Shown: positions 39,538-49,101, counted from the stretch's first letter. The stretch: 64,000 bases of DNA from Aliishimia ponticola (GCF_004803475.1 NZ_SRKY01000002.1:923618-987617), one strand, 5' to 3'. Numbers and translations: made by a program. The notes: a model not told the origin generated them from the sequence alone.

Positions 39538-40938
39538 ATGAAAAGTAAGCACCTTGCTGCCAGCCTTGTGAGCGCGGCTCTTGTCACGACCCCCATTACA
39601 CCCGCCGTTGCAGATGCTGGCGACTTCATTGCGGGTGCGATCATTGGTGGGGTGATCGGAGCGAACGCCAAGAAACAGAAAACGCGCACACGGACGGTCT
39701 ATAAATCGACCCGTGCCGCGCGTCCGCGTCTTCCTTCCACGCAGGAAGGGCGCCAGATCCAGACGTCACTGAACTATTTCGGCTTCAACGCGGGCCGTGT
39801 GGACGGTCAATTGGGCCGGACATCGCGTGCCGCGATTTCGAGTTATCAGGCGCATATGGGGTATCCCGTCACCGGGCATCTGAGCCAGTATGAGAAGGAT
39901 TTCCTTCTGAACTCCCATGCGCGCGCGCAGGCCGGGGGCATTCTGACCTCGCAGCAGATCGCGGCGAATCCGCAGGGGCCACGTGGGCTGCTGCATGTCT
40001 ATCGCGACCAGATCGCAGCGGGCAATGTCGTGGTCTCGAACCCCTATGCAACGCCGCAGATCGCGGCAGGGGCCGTGGTGCCGGGTACGGTCGTGACCTC
40101 GGTTCCGGTGCCGCAGGGCACCGTCGTCACTGTGGCGCCTGCCGGGCAAACCGCGCCGCAGCCGCCGCAGACCACCACCGTTGCCGCCGCTGCCCCGGCA
40201 GAGGAAGCACCCGCACCAAGCGCAGCCGCTTTGCCGAACTTCCTTGGCTCTGCCACGACCGCGTCTCTGGCCAGCCATTGCAACGGCATTTCGCTGCTGA
40301 CCAATTCCAATGGCGGCTTCACCACCGTGTCCAACATGACCGACCCGCATTTCGCGCTGAACGAACAGTTCTGCCTGGCGCGGACCTATGCGATCAAGCA
40401 GGGTGAGGATATGTCCTCCAAGGTGGCGGGGGTGACACCCGCGCAGATCGCGCAGCAATGCGCGGCATTTGGCCCGGCGATGAAGGATCAGATCGCGGCC
40501 GTGTCGCTGCAACCGAAGGACGATGTGATCCGGGCGACCTCCGATTTCATCCTGTCGACGGGCATGGCACCTGCCGATCTGACCGGCACCGCGAAAATCT
40601 GCCTGTCCTCCGGCTACCGCACGGATGATCTGGATGTGTCTCTGGCCTCCAGCCTGATGCTGGTTGCGCTGGGCGAACAGGTCTATGGCGAGTTGATTGG
40701 CCACCATCTGAGCCAGGGTTTCGGCGTCTCCAAGCGCCCCGATCTGGCGCAGGGCTGGTACAAGATGACCACCGATGCGCTGGCGGCTGGGGCGCCTGGT
40801 GTCTTTGCGCCGGGTCAGCCGGAGCGTGCGGCGCTGCTGCAGAAAGCCTCGCTTGGTCTTGCCGGGGGCGCCCCGGTCGCGGCCGCGCCGAAGCCTGCAG
40901 CGGCCTCCCTGCCGACCTTCAGCACATCGGGCGACTGA
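39538..40938 (+). CDS. Exported peptidoglycan-binding-1 domain protein
   Basis: A 466-residue secreted protein with a signal peptide of about 26 residues (MKSKHLAASL, cleavage after AVADA). A glycine-zipper-like stretch (FIAGAIIGGVIGAN) follows, then a peptidoglycan-binding-1 domain near residues 70-125 (IQTSLNYFGFNAGRVDGQLG). Next comes an Ala/Pro/Val linker, and then a helical C-terminal half with four cysteines and no recognised family. AGGAG lies seven bases before the ATG. The promoter region upstream (39354-39537) is AT-rich. A role in envelope structure is inferred. Confidence 0.8.
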   Translation: MKSKHLAASLVSAALVTTPITPAVADAGDFIAGAIIGGVIGANAKKQKTRTRTVYKSTRAARPRLPSTQEGRQIQTSLNYFGFNAGRVDGQLGRTSRAAISSYQAHMGYPVTGHLSQYEKDFLLNSHARAQAGGILTSQQIAANPQGPRGLLHVYRDQIAAGNVVVSNPYATPQIAAGAVVPGTVVTSVPVPQGTVVTVAPAGQTAPQPPQTTTVAAAAPAEEAPAPSAAALPNFLGSATTASLASHCNGISLLTNSNGGFTTVSNMTDPHFALNEQFCLARTYAIKQGEDMSSKVAGVTPAQIAQQCAAFGPAMKDQIAAVSLQPKDDVIRATSDFILSTGMAPADLTGTAKICLSSGYRTDDLDVSLASSLMLVALGEQVYGELIGHHLSQGFGVSKRPDLAQGWYKMTTDALAAGAPGVFAPGQPERAALLQKASLGLAGGAPVAAAPKPAAASLPTFSTSGD

Positions 40939-40964
40939 TCGCCCCACATGGATGACACAGCTTG

Positions 40965-40995
40965 GCCGTCGCCCCATACCGGGCGGCGGCTTTTT
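40965..40995 (+). terminator. Rho-independent terminator after the peptidoglycan-binding gene
   Basis: A 10-bp stem with one T-G pair (GCCGTCGCCC / GGGCGGCGGC), a 6-nt loop and five T residues on the plus strand, 26 bp after the stop. Confidence 0.88.
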
Positions 40996-41079
40996 CGTGC
41001 GATTTTCTTGGGGAGGCGGGCTGTTTTTCCGCTTGTCGTGGCGACGACCTTTCGCTAAACCGCGCGGGCCTATGGTCTT

Positions 41080-41166
41080 GCGGTCGTGGCGGAATTGGTA
41101 GACGCGCAGCGTTGAGGTCGCTGTGAGGTAACACTCGTGGGGGTTCGAGTCCCCCCGACCGCACCA
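41080..41166 (+). tRNA. tRNA-Leu(GAG)
   Basis: A complete cloverleaf of class II (long variable arm). The acceptor stem GCGGTCG pairs with CGACCGC, the D-arm contains GGCGGAATTGGTAGACGC, the anticodon stem CAGCG/CGCTG encloses loop TTGAGGT with anticodon GAG at 41114-41116, and the T-arm is GGGGGTTCGAGTCCCCC. The CCA end is encoded. It reads CUC/CUU codons. Confidence 0.96.
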
Positions 41167-41213
41167 TAGACTTCTCCCCATCTTCAGTATTAGGCACTTC
41201 GGTCCCCGCCCGC

Positions 41214-41262
41214 CCGTTTTCTGACTCAGAAAACGGACCGGAATTTTGTGTCAAATTCCGGT
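41214..41262. terminator. Two abutting hairpins between tRNA-Leu and ackA
   Basis: The first hairpin has a 10-bp stem (CCGTTTTCTG / CAGAAAACGG) with a 3-nt loop. The second follows immediately with a 10-bp stem (ACCGGAATTT / AAATTCCGGT) and a 6-nt loop. They lie between the 3' end of the plus-strand tRNA and the 3' end of minus-strand ackA, so a bidirectional termination role is likely, although neither has a clear T-run. Confidence 0.6.
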
Positions 41263-41279
41263 AGTGCCCAGTTCAGACG

Positions 41280-42455
41280 TCATGTCATCAGGTCATGGCC
41301 GTGCTGCGCCATGACGCCTTCCTCGTCGCAGGGGATGAGCAGGATCTGGACCTCTGAGGCGTCGCTGGAAATCTCTGTCTCGCCGGCTGCGTTTCGCGCC
41401 GTGTCGAGTTCCAGCCCGCACCATTCGAAGCCCTCGCAGACGCGGGCGCGGATATTCGGGGCGTTCTCGCCAATTCCGCCGGTGAAGACCAGCGCATCCA
41501 GCCCGCCAAGGATCGCCATATGCGCGCCGATCTCGCGGCGGATTCGGTGCACGAAATAGTCAATCGCGCCTTCGGCTTCTGCTGTGCCAGCCTCTTCCAG
41601 CAGGCGCATGTCGTGGGACAGCCCGGACAGTCCCTTGAGGCCCGATTGCTTGTAAAGCAGCGTTTCAATCTCGTCCGCGTTCATGCCCTTGGACTGCATC
41701 AGATACAGGACCACACCGGGATCAAGCTGACCGCAGCGCGTTCCCATCGGCAGCCCGTCCAGCGCGGTAAATCCCATGGAGGAGGTCACGCTTTGCCCAT
41801 CCTGCATCGCGCACATGGAACAGCCGCTGCCCAGATGTGTCACGATGGTGCGGCCCTTGGCACGCTCTGGCGAGAGTTTCCGCAATTGCCGCGTCGCATG
41901 TTCATAGGACAGACCGTGAAACCCGTAGCGACGGATGCCTTCCTGGTAATAACTGCCCGGCAGCGCGTAGGTATCGGCGACCCATGGATGCGCCCGGTGA
42001 AAGGCGGTGTCGAAACAGCCGATCTGCACGGCCCCTGGAAAGGCGGTTTGCGCGGCTTTTACCCCGGCAAGGTTGTGCGGTTGGTGGAGCGGGGCAAGCG
42101 GCGTCAGCGCTTCCAGCGCGGTGATCGTGTCGGCGTCCAGAACCATCGGGGCGGCGCGGTCCGGGCCGCCATGCACGATCCGGTGCACGATGGCCTCCGG
42201 GGTGGGACAATCGTCGTGGCTTTCCAGAAAGTGCAGGATCGTGGCCAGCGCGTGGGCCTGGTCGCGCGCCTCGTCCGGGGCAAGCGCGCGGGTCATCACC
42301 GTGTCGTGGCCTTGCTTGGCGATCAATCGCGGCTCCGCGCCCAGCCCTTCAACCTGTCCATGCAGCTTGCGGTGCAGGTCTGCGGTGCCCGTAGAGGTGA
42401 AGACCGCGAACTTGATCGAGGACGAGCCCGCGTTGATCGTGAGTATCTCTGCCAT
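41280..42455 (-). CDS. ackA: Acetate kinase (acetate/propionate kinase family)
   Basis: Transfers phosphate between acyl phosphate and ADP. The 391-residue ASKHA-fold enzyme starts MAEILTINAGSSSIKFAVF, the phosphate-1 signature, and has IVHRIVHGG, the FGFHG-like RYGFHGLSYEHATRQL, the LGSGCS adenosine loop and VFTGGIGENAPNIRARV. The ATG at 42455 shares its A with the stop of the upstream MaoC-Pta gene (TGATG), so kinase and phosphotransacylase are coupled. A longer frame to 42488 overlaps that gene and is not chosen. Together they link acyl-CoA and acyl phosphate to ATP. Confidence 0.94.
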   Translation of the reverse strand: MAEILTINAGSSSIKFAVFTSTGTADLHRKLHGQVEGLGAEPRLIAKQGHDTVMTRALAPDEARDQAHALATILHFLESHDDCPTPEAIVHRIVHGGPDRAAPMVLDADTITALEALTPLAPLHQPHNLAGVKAAQTAFPGAVQIGCFDTAFHRAHPWVADTYALPGSYYQEGIRRYGFHGLSYEHATRQLRKLSPERAKGRTIVTHLGSGCSMCAMQDGQSVTSSMGFTALDGLPMGTRCGQLDPGVVLYLMQSKGMNADEIETLLYKQSGLKGLSGLSHDMRLLEEAGTAEAEGAIDYFVHRIRREIGAHMAILGGLDALVFTGGIGENAPNIRARVCEGFEWCGLELDTARNAAGETEISSDASEVQILLIPCDEEGVMAQHGHDLMT

Positions 42456-43840
42456 CAGCCATGCGCCTGTGCGTTGCGGGCGCGCCATTCCTGATACAGC
42501 GCAGCAATGGCGCAGGACGCGAGCCGTGCCATTTCGCCATCCGCGCGGCTGGTCAGGATCACCGGCACCTGCGCGCCCAAGGCGATGCCTGCGGCCTCGG
42601 CATGGGCGACGAAGGTCAGTTGTTTCGCCAGCATGTTGCCCGCTTCCATATTGGGTGCGATCAGGATTTCAGAATGCCCGGCCACGCGCGAGATTATGCC
42701 CTTGGTGCGTGCTGCGTTCACGTCCATTGCGTTGTCCATCGCAAGCGGGCCGTCCACGATCCCGCCCTTGATCTGGCCGCGTTCGGCCATTTTAGACAGC
42801 GCCGCGGCGTCCAGTGTGGACGGAATCGCCGGGTTCACCGTTTCGATGGCCGAAAGGATGCCCACCTTTGGAAGCTCCAGCCCGATCGCCAGCCCGACAT
42901 CGATGGCGCTTTGCGTAATATCCACCTTGGTTTGCAGATCGGGCATGATGTTCACCGCCGCGTCGGACACCAGCAACAGGTGGTCCAGCCCCGGCACATC
43001 CATCACGAAAACATGGCTGAGCCGCCGCGTCGTGCGAATGCCGGTGGATTTGCTGAGGATCGCGCTTAGCAGGTCAGAGGTATGCAGGTGGCCTTTCATG
43101 ATCGCGCCGACCTCCCCGTCACGGGCCAGCGCGACCGCGCGTTTCGCTGCCTCTCTATGGTCGGGCTCGTCAATGATCTCGACCCCGGTCAGATCGTCGC
43201 CTTCGGCCTGCGCCACGGCAAGGATCTTGTCCCGCGCGCCGATCAGGATCGGGGTGATGATGCTTTGCCGGGCCGCCAGCAATGCGCCGCCAAGTGCGGC
43301 TGGTTCTTCCGGCGCGACCACGGCGGTCCTGATCGGGGGCAGGGGCCTTGCGCGCTCCAGCAGTTTTTCGAAATGCACGTGGCTTTCGACCAGAAGGTTC
43401 GGGATGTGCTGGCCTTCCAGATGGACCTTGGTCCTGGGGGCCAGAATTTCTGCCTGGCCTTCGGCCACAGGGCGGTCATCGGGGCCGGTGACGCGGGTGT
43501 CGAGAACAACGATGTTGTCCGGCCTCTTTTCCGCGACCGTCACCGTGATGCTGAGCGTGTCGCCAACATGTACACGTTCGGCAAATTTGAGGTTTTGCGA
43601 CAGGTAGAGCGTTCCGGGGCCGGGCAGCACATTGCCAATCACCGCCGAGATCAGCCCGCCAACCCACATCGAAGGGGCCACGGCCTCAAGATCGTCATGG
43701 GTGTCGTTGGGCAGATGCAGCGGGTTCAGATTGCCCGACGCATGGGCGTAGATATACAAGTCGCGCGCGGTACAGACCCGCGTCACTGTCGCGGTCTCGC
43801 CGATGGCCAATTCATCGTAGGTCTTGTTTTCTGTAATCAT
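42455..43840 (-). CDS. Bifunctional MaoC-like hydratase / phosphate acyltransferase
   Basis: A 461-residue fusion. Residues about 5-140 form a MaoC hot-dog domain (YAHASGNLNPLHLPND is the hydratase motif) and residues 150-455 form the phosphate acetyl/butyryltransferase domain (HTSDLLSAILSKSTGIRT, DGPLAMDNAMD, NMEAGNMLAKQL). The pair with ackA is expected to convert acyl-CoA to acyl phosphate and then to acid plus ATP. The hydratase half suggests the true substrate may be a longer or unsaturated acyl-CoA. A purine-rich GGAAGAAG precedes the start. Confidence 0.92.
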   Translation of the reverse strand: MITENKTYDELAIGETATVTRVCTARDLYIYAHASGNLNPLHLPNDTHDDLEAVAPSMWVGGLISAVIGNVLPGPGTLYLSQNLKFAERVHVGDTLSITVTVAEKRPDNIVVLDTRVTGPDDRPVAEGQAEILAPRTKVHLEGQHIPNLLVESHVHFEKLLERARPLPPIRTAVVAPEEPAALGGALLAARQSIITPILIGARDKILAVAQAEGDDLTGVEIIDEPDHREAAKRAVALARDGEVGAIMKGHLHTSDLLSAILSKSTGIRTTRRLSHVFVMDVPGLDHLLLVSDAAVNIMPDLQTKVDITQSAIDVGLAIGLELPKVGILSAIETVNPAIPSTLDAAALSKMAERGQIKGGIVDGPLAMDNAMDVNAARTKGIISRVAGHSEILIAPNMEAGNMLAKQLTFVAHAEAAGIALGAQVPVILTSRADGEMARLASCAIAALYQEWRARNAQAHG

Positions 43841-44140
43841 GTGCCTGTCTTCTTCCCGGCGCTGGCCTTGGGGAGCGTGGGTCTGGTGACGCTAGTCCGG
43901 TTCATGGGGTCGAGTTCCCTGCTTCGGTCCCGGTTATGGCCCATATTTCCGCGCGTGTCCCTGCGCGAATAAACGCGGCGAACGGCTTTTTCTCGTGGCA
44001 CCAGCCTTAGCGATTTCATGCCTCGGGCCAGAGGCGTTCCCGCAGCGCGCATGCTGCAAGCGCAGCATTTTGCGGCATATGCACCATGTGCGGGCTTTGA
44101 TGCCCGCGATTTTGGCACATGGCGAAGCCCGCGCGGGTGC
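43841..44140. other. Intergenic region with one hairpin
   Basis: Three hundred bases between the aminotransferase end and the MaoC-Pta start, both on the minus strand. A 7-bp stem (ATGCTGC / GCAGCAT) with a 4-nt loop at 44051-44068 may end aminotransferase transcription. The rest presumably contains the MaoC-Pta promoter. No gene was seen. Confidence 0.4.
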
Positions 44141-45310
44141 TTACAGGATCGCCTTGATCCGCTCCATCGCTGCAAGGATGTTCTCCGTTGAATTGGCGTA
44201 GGAGAAGCGCACATAGCCTTCGCCGTGTTTGCCAAAGGACGTGCCCGCGACCGTCGCGACCCCGGCCTTGTCCAGAAAATGGTCCTGCGCCTGCGCGGCG
44301 GTCATGCCGGTGCCGGTGATGTTCGGGAAGGCGTAAAAGGCCCCGGCGGCATCGGTGCAGGTCACGCCGGGCAGCGCGTTCAGCTCGCGCACGATGACCT
44401 CGCGGCGGGCGTCGAACTGTTCGACCATGTCATGGACGGCATCCTGCGGCCCGTTCAGGGCGGCGATCCCCGCATTTTGCGTGGCGGCGTTGACGCAGGA
44501 ATGATCGTTGATGCACAGCCGCGTGACATGATCGACCAGCGCGTCCGGCCAGACGGCATAGCCCAGCCGCCAACCGGTCATCGCATAAGTCTTGGACCAG
44601 CCATCCAGCATGATAAGCTGGTCGCGGATTTCCGGGTAACTCAGCAGCGATGTGTGCTGCCGCCCGCCATAAAGCATGTTGGAGTAGATCTCGTCCGACA
44701 TCAGCGCCACATGCGGGTGGTCCATCAGCCCGGCGACCAGCTTGTCGATCTCTTCCTTGGGGGTGACGCCGCCGGTGGGATTGGCGGGCGAATTGATGAT
44801 GATCAGCCGCGTGGCAGGGGTGATTTGCGACAGGACGGTTTCGGCGGAGAAGGCGAACCCGTTCTCCTCTTTCAGGGCGATGGGAACCGGGGTGGCCCCG
44901 GAATACCGGATCACCGATTCATAGATCGGGAAGCCTGGGTTGGGATACATGATCTCCGCGCCCGGTTCGCCAAACATCATCACGGCGAAGAACATGGTGG
45001 GCTTGCCGCCCGGAACGACAACGACGTTGTCCGGGTTGACCTCGGTGCCGTGGCGGCGATGCAGATCGGCCGCGACCGCTTCGCGCAGGGCAGGGATGCC
45101 ATTGGCCGGGGTATAGCCATGATGCCCGTCCCGCAGGGCCTTGATCCCGGCCTCCACGATGTGATCGGGGGTGGGGAAATCGGGCTGGCCGATGCCAAGG
45201 TTGATGATGTCGCGCCCTTCGGCTGCGAGTTTCTGCGCACGCGCCAGAACGACAAACGCGGATTCGGTGCCAAGCCGTGACAGGCTTTTCGCAAGGATCA
45301 GATCGGTCAT
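44141..45310 (-). CDS. Class I PLP-dependent aminotransferase (aspartate-aminotransferase family)
   Basis: A 389-residue fold-type I enzyme. Blocks: NLGIGQPDFPTPDHIVEAG, GYTPANGIPALREAVAAD, the PLP asparagine in NSPANPTGGV, the aspartate in LMSDEIYSNM, the Schiff-base lysine in DGWSKTYAMTGWRLGY, and the substrate arginine in YVRFSYANS. Substrate probably a dicarboxylic, aromatic or branched amino acid; not resolvable. The start at 45310 (MTDLILAKSLSRLG) has GAGGGGG upstream. Confidence 0.9.
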   Translation of the reverse strand: MTDLILAKSLSRLGTESAFVVLARAQKLAAEGRDIINLGIGQPDFPTPDHIVEAGIKALRDGHHGYTPANGIPALREAVAADLHRRHGTEVNPDNVVVVPGGKPTMFFAVMMFGEPGAEIMYPNPGFPIYESVIRYSGATPVPIALKEENGFAFSAETVLSQITPATRLIIINSPANPTGGVTPKEEIDKLVAGLMDHPHVALMSDEIYSNMLYGGRQHTSLLSYPEIRDQLIMLDGWSKTYAMTGWRLGYAVWPDALVDHVTRLCINDHSCVNAATQNAGIAALNGPQDAVHDMVEQFDARREVIVRELNALPGVTCTDAAGAFYAFPNITGTGMTAAQAQDHFLDKAGVATVAGTSFGKHGEGYVRFSYANSTENILAAMERIKAIL

Positions 45311-45345
45311 ATGTGGGTCCCCCTCGTTTCCACCAAACAAGTAGC

Positions 45346-46275
45346 TCAACCCAGCGCGGTGAGCCAGAGCCACGCGGTCCCCAGTGACGCGCCTGTGGCG
45401 ATCAACACCGACGAGGCCGCGACGCGCTTGGCCCGGCCATACATGTTCGCAAAGATATAGGCATTGAAGCCCGGCGCCATGGCCGAGGTGATCACGGCGG
45501 GTTTGAAGCTGTCGGCGGGCAGGTTGAAGGCGCTGCCCAGCGTAAAGGTGATGGCCGGGTGCAGCAGCAACGCGATGACGCAGACCATGGCGATTGTCTT
45601 CATGTCGCCTTCGGGGCGGTATTGGATCAGCACGCCGCCAAGCGCGAACAGGGCGGCAGGCAGTGCCGCGCGGGCCACGAGTGCCAAGGCGTCATCGACC
45701 ACGCCCGGCAGGGGCAGCGCGGTGATGTTCCAGACGAAACCGGCAAGGATCGCAAGGAACAGCGCGTTGCTGGTAATCGCTCGCACCACCTTGATCGCCG
45801 CGGCTGAGATGTTCTCGCCCCGCGCACGGGTCAGTTCCATGGAGGTGATGCCCAAAAGGTAGCAGAACGGCGCGTGGAAGGCGATGATCGCATAGTTGGC
45901 GTCCAGCACGTTTTCGCCATAGGCGCGTTCAGTGATGGGCAGACCCAGCAGAACGGAGTTGGAAAAGAGACAGCAAAACGCAATGGCAACGGCATCTTCG
46001 GGATCGCGCCCGAACAACACCCGCGCGCCGATGAGGCCCGCGAAAAAGCAAACCAGTGCGCCGGTATAGAACGACGTAAGCAGCCGGATGTCGAAGCTGG
46101 CGGCGATGTCGATTTTCGCGATGGCCTGAAACAGCAGGCAGGGGATGGCAAAGTTCTGGGCAAAGCGCATCACGCCGTCGATACCGGAGACTGGAAACAC
46201 GCCGCGCCAAACAGACACGTAGCCGAAGCCGATCACGAGAAAGACGGGGAGGATCACGTCGAGAAGCGTCTGCAT
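45346..46275 (-). CDS. AEC-family transporter (auxin efflux carrier type)
   Basis: A 309-residue inner-membrane protein with about ten helices and the AEC layout: an N-terminal LLDVILPVFLVIGFGY, a mid-protein NSVLLGLPITERAYG (the conserved NtxxLGxP-like element) and a C-terminal LPADSFKPAVITSAMAPG. Members export malate, malonate or other organic acids. It ends 35 bp before the aminotransferase start and may be co-transcribed with it. Confidence 0.85.
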   Translation of the reverse strand: MQTLLDVILPVFLVIGFGYVSVWRGVFPVSGIDGVMRFAQNFAIPCLLFQAIAKIDIAASFDIRLLTSFYTGALVCFFAGLIGARVLFGRDPEDAVAIAFCCLFSNSVLLGLPITERAYGENVLDANYAIIAFHAPFCYLLGITSMELTRARGENISAAAIKVVRAITSNALFLAILAGFVWNITALPLPGVVDDALALVARAALPAALFALGGVLIQYRPEGDMKTIAMVCVIALLLHPAITFTLGSAFNLPADSFKPAVITSAMAPGFNAYIFANMYGRAKRVAASSVLIATGASLGTAWLWLTALG

Positions 46276-46361
46276 CTATGTCTTGCCAAATTGCGCGGCC
46301 CAAGGGCCGCAAGTCAGGCTGGCGCGTCCGGGGGACGCGCGGTGAAGCGCCGCGCAGGGTG

Positions 46362-47165
46362 TCACGGCAGGGGCGATATCAATTGCAGCCCGTCATAGGC
46401 CGGGAGGATGTGTTCCGGCGTTTCTGCTGCAACCGTGTCGTAATCGAGATCGATATGCATATTGGTCAGCACCGCGCGTTTGGGGGCGGTACGGTCGATC
46501 CAGTCCAATGTCTGCGCCAGATGGGAATGGGTCGGGTGCGGTTCGCGTCGCAGGGCGTCCACGATCCAGACATCCAGACCCTCCAGCACCGGCCAGACAT
46601 CGTCGGGGATTTGCGCCACGTCAGGCAGGTAGGCCAGATCGCCGATGCGGAATCCCAGCGCCTCGATCGAGCCGTGATTGACCTCGAACGGGATAAAGGG
46701 GATCGGCCCGCCGGGACCGTCGACCTCAAACGGTCCGGTGATCGATTTCATGTTGAGGATTGGCGGATAGGGCGATCCTTCGGGCTGTACGAAGGCATAG
46801 GAAAAGCGGCTCATCAGCGCGTTTTGGGTATCGCCATCGGCCCAGACCGGCAGGCGCGCGCGCATGTTGAAGACGATCATGCGCAGATCGTCGATCCCAT
46901 GCACATGGTCGGCGTGGGAATGGGTGTAAACTACGCCGTCGAGCCGCCCGGTGCCGGTGCCAAGAAGCTGGCTGCGCAGGTCCGGCGATGTGTCGATCAG
47001 CACCGTGGTCGTGCCATCCGGCCCCTCCCGTTCCACCAGCGCCGAGCAGCGGCGGCGGTGGTTCTTGGGGTTGTCCGGATCGCAAGCGCCCCAATGGCCG
47101 CCAAGCCGGGGCACACCGCCCGAAGAGCCACAGCCCAGGATGGTGAAACGGATTTCAGCGCTCAT
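46362..47165 (-). CDS. Metallo-beta-lactamase-fold hydrolase (PhnP-like)
   Basis: A 267-residue MBL-fold enzyme with the zinc motif VYTHSHADHVHGIDDLR, a further histidine in VNHGSIEALGFR, and DALRREPHPTHSHL near the C-terminus. The N-terminal ILGCGSSGGVPRLGGHWGAC with CDPDNPKNHRRRCS resembles PhnP and related cyclic phosphodiesterases, including their structural cysteines. The exact substrate is unknown. It overlaps tatD by four bases and closes the dacC-tmk-holB-tatD series. Confidence 0.87.
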   Translation of the reverse strand: MSAEIRFTILGCGSSGGVPRLGGHWGACDPDNPKNHRRRCSALVEREGPDGTTTVLIDTSPDLRSQLLGTGTGRLDGVVYTHSHADHVHGIDDLRMIVFNMRARLPVWADGDTQNALMSRFSYAFVQPEGSPYPPILNMKSITGPFEVDGPGGPIPFIPFEVNHGSIEALGFRIGDLAYLPDVAQIPDDVWPVLEGLDVWIVDALRREPHPTHSHLAQTLDWIDRTAPKRAVLTNMHIDLDYDTVAAETPEHILPAYDGLQLISPLP

Positions 47166-47968
47166 GCTGTGGCCTCGAAGGCTGCGACTTTCCAGAAAAG
47201 CCGGTCGAAATTGTCTTGGGTGGCGGCTGCGAACTCCGCATAGTCGAGGCCAAAGACCTCGGCCCCGACACGGGCGGTATGCGCGCTAAAGGCAGGCTCG
47301 TTTCGTTTGCCGCGATGTGGGGGCGGCGCAAGATAGGGGCTGTCGGTTTCCACAAGGATACGGTCCAGCGGGGCGGCGGCGAAAATCTCGCGCAGGTCCG
47401 TGCTGCGGGGGAAGGCCGCGATGCCCGACATGGACAGGTAAAAGCCCAGATCAAGCGCGGCGCGGGCCAGGTCCGGCCCTGAGGAAAAGCAATGCATCAC
47501 GCAGGTATATGGCTTGCGATTGAAGCCATCGGTCAGGATTTGGGCCATATCCTCATCCGCGTCGCGGGCATGGATGATCAGCGGCAAGCCGGTTTCCTGC
47601 GCCGCCTCGATATGGATCAACAGCGAGGTTTTCTGCACCTCGGCGCTTTCGGCGGTGTAATGGTAATCAAGGCCCGTCTCTCCCAGACCGACTAATTTGG
47701 GGTGCTGGGACAGGCGTACCAGCTCATCGACCGAGGTCATCGGCTCTTCGGCGGCGCTCATCGGGTGGGTGCCAGCAGCATAGAACACCGGGGCATGGGC
47801 TTCGGCGATGGCACGCACGGCGGGTTCGTTGCGCAGGCGGGTGCAAATCGTGACCATACGGGTAACACCGGCCTCGGCGGCGCGGGCGACAACGGCGTCC
47901 AACTGGCCGTCGAAATCGGGAAAGTCGAGATGGCAATGGCTGTCGGTGATGGAGGGCGTATCGGTCAT
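47162..47968 (-). CDS. TatD-family metal-dependent hydrolase/DNase
   Basis: A 268-residue amidohydrolase-fold protein with ITDSHCHLDFPDFDG (first metal site), VGLGETGLDYHYT, LPLIIHARDADEDM, TCVMHCFSSG and ILVETDSPYLAPPPHRGKRNEP. These are all the TatD signatures. Family members have 3'-5' exonuclease or D-aminoacyl-tRNA deacylase activity. Coupled by ATGA overlaps both to holB upstream and to the MBL hydrolase downstream, an order seen widely (tmk-holB-tatD). Confidence 0.94.
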   Translation of the reverse strand: MTDTPSITDSHCHLDFPDFDGQLDAVVARAAEAGVTRMVTICTRLRNEPAVRAIAEAHAPVFYAAGTHPMSAAEEPMTSVDELVRLSQHPKLVGLGETGLDYHYTAESAEVQKTSLLIHIEAAQETGLPLIIHARDADEDMAQILTDGFNRKPYTCVMHCFSSGPDLARAALDLGFYLSMSGIAAFPRSTDLREIFAAAPLDRILVETDSPYLAPPPHRGKRNEPAFSAHTARVGAEVFGLDYAEFAAATQDNFDRLFWKVAAFEATA

Positions 47969-49101
47969 GCGACGGTCCTGTCTGCGACCGCGCGGGCGGT
48001 ATCGTTCAGCTTCAAAAGTGTATCGAGCACCAGTGCGGCAGGGTCAAGGTTGACCGCCCGGCCATGGCGCAAGCGGGCGGTGATGTCGGCGCTGCGCTCG
48101 GCCCAATAGCGGGCGGCCCCTGTGTCGGGGGCGAGGCGCGCGAATGTGTCGGCTTCTGACGGGGCGGCATCCGGCAGCGATTGGCCAAGCGCGCCCGACC
48201 GGGCCAGCCGCGACAGCGCCATGTCCAGAAGGGAGATCAGCAGGTCCAGCTTGTCTTCTGCCCCACGCGTCGCAGAGGCATCGGCCAGCGCCTTTGCGCG
48301 CGGGCGGTCAAGGCGCGGCATGGTGCCCAGCAGCGCGATGAGCTCGGCATAGATTTCCAGCCCCGACAGGTTGATGAGGCGCAGCGCATCGCCGACCGAC
48401 CCGCCCGAAAGTTCGGCCAAAGCGGTGTCGGCATCTGGCAGCTCGGCCGCGGCCTGTTCCAGCGCATCACGCATGTCGGCGGGCGGCAGCGGCACGGTCC
48501 GCAGCGTCCGGCAACGGGACCGGATCGTCGGCAACAGCCGCGAGGGCTGGTGCGAAAGAAGCAGCAGCGTGGTGTCCGCGGGCGGCTCTTCCAGCATTTT
48601 CAGCAGCGCATTGGCCGCAGGCACGTTCATATCGTCGGCGCTATCCACGATGACGACGCGGTGGCCCCCATCGGTCATGGACAGGTGAAAGAACTCTCCA
48701 AGCTTGCGGATATCGTCGACCACGATCTGATCGCGCATCTTGCCGGTCTTTTCGTTCTCGGTCCGAATCACGACGCGCAATCCGGGCTCGGCCCCGGCGC
48801 GGATGCGTTGGCTGACCGGATGTTCGTCGCTGATCTCCAGGCTGTCAGGAGGGGGCGGGGCACCGAACAGGCCATCATCGGTCTGCGGCGGTGTCGCCAG
48901 CAGAAACCGTGCGATGCGGTAGGCAAGCGTCGCTTTCCCTGTGCCGCGCGGGCCAGAGATCAGCCAGGCATGGTGCAAGCGGCCCGACGTGAAGGCCGTC
49001 AGAAAGGCAGCTTCAGCCTGCGCCTGTCCGATCAGCCGCGGTGTATCGCGGGGATGCGGGGCGCCTTGAACCTGATCTGGACGGGGGCTTTCATCGCTCA
49101 T
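47965..49101 (-). CDS. holB: DNA polymerase III subunit delta prime
   Basis: Clamp-loader subunit. The 378-residue product has an AAA+ fold with a P-loop (ISGPRGTGKATLAYRIARF) and the sensor-containing VVIVDSADDMNVPAANALLKML. The SRC motif IRSRCRTLRTVPL marks the delta-prime/gamma family. The C-terminal collar domain is less conserved, as expected. Located between tmk and tatD in the usual order. Confidence 0.95.
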   Translation of the reverse strand: MSDESPRPDQVQGAPHPRDTPRLIGQAQAEAAFLTAFTSGRLHHAWLISGPRGTGKATLAYRIARFLLATPPQTDDGLFGAPPPPDSLEISDEHPVSQRIRAGAEPGLRVVIRTENEKTGKMRDQIVVDDIRKLGEFFHLSMTDGGHRVVIVDSADDMNVPAANALLKMLEEPPADTTLLLLSHQPSRLLPTIRSRCRTLRTVPLPPADMRDALEQAAAELPDADTALAELSGGSVGDALRLINLSGLEIYAELIALLGTMPRLDRPRAKALADASATRGAEDKLDLLISLLDMALSRLARSGALGQSLPDAAPSEADTFARLAPDTGAARYWAERSADITARLRHGRAVNLDPAALVLDTLLKLNDTARAVADRTVA

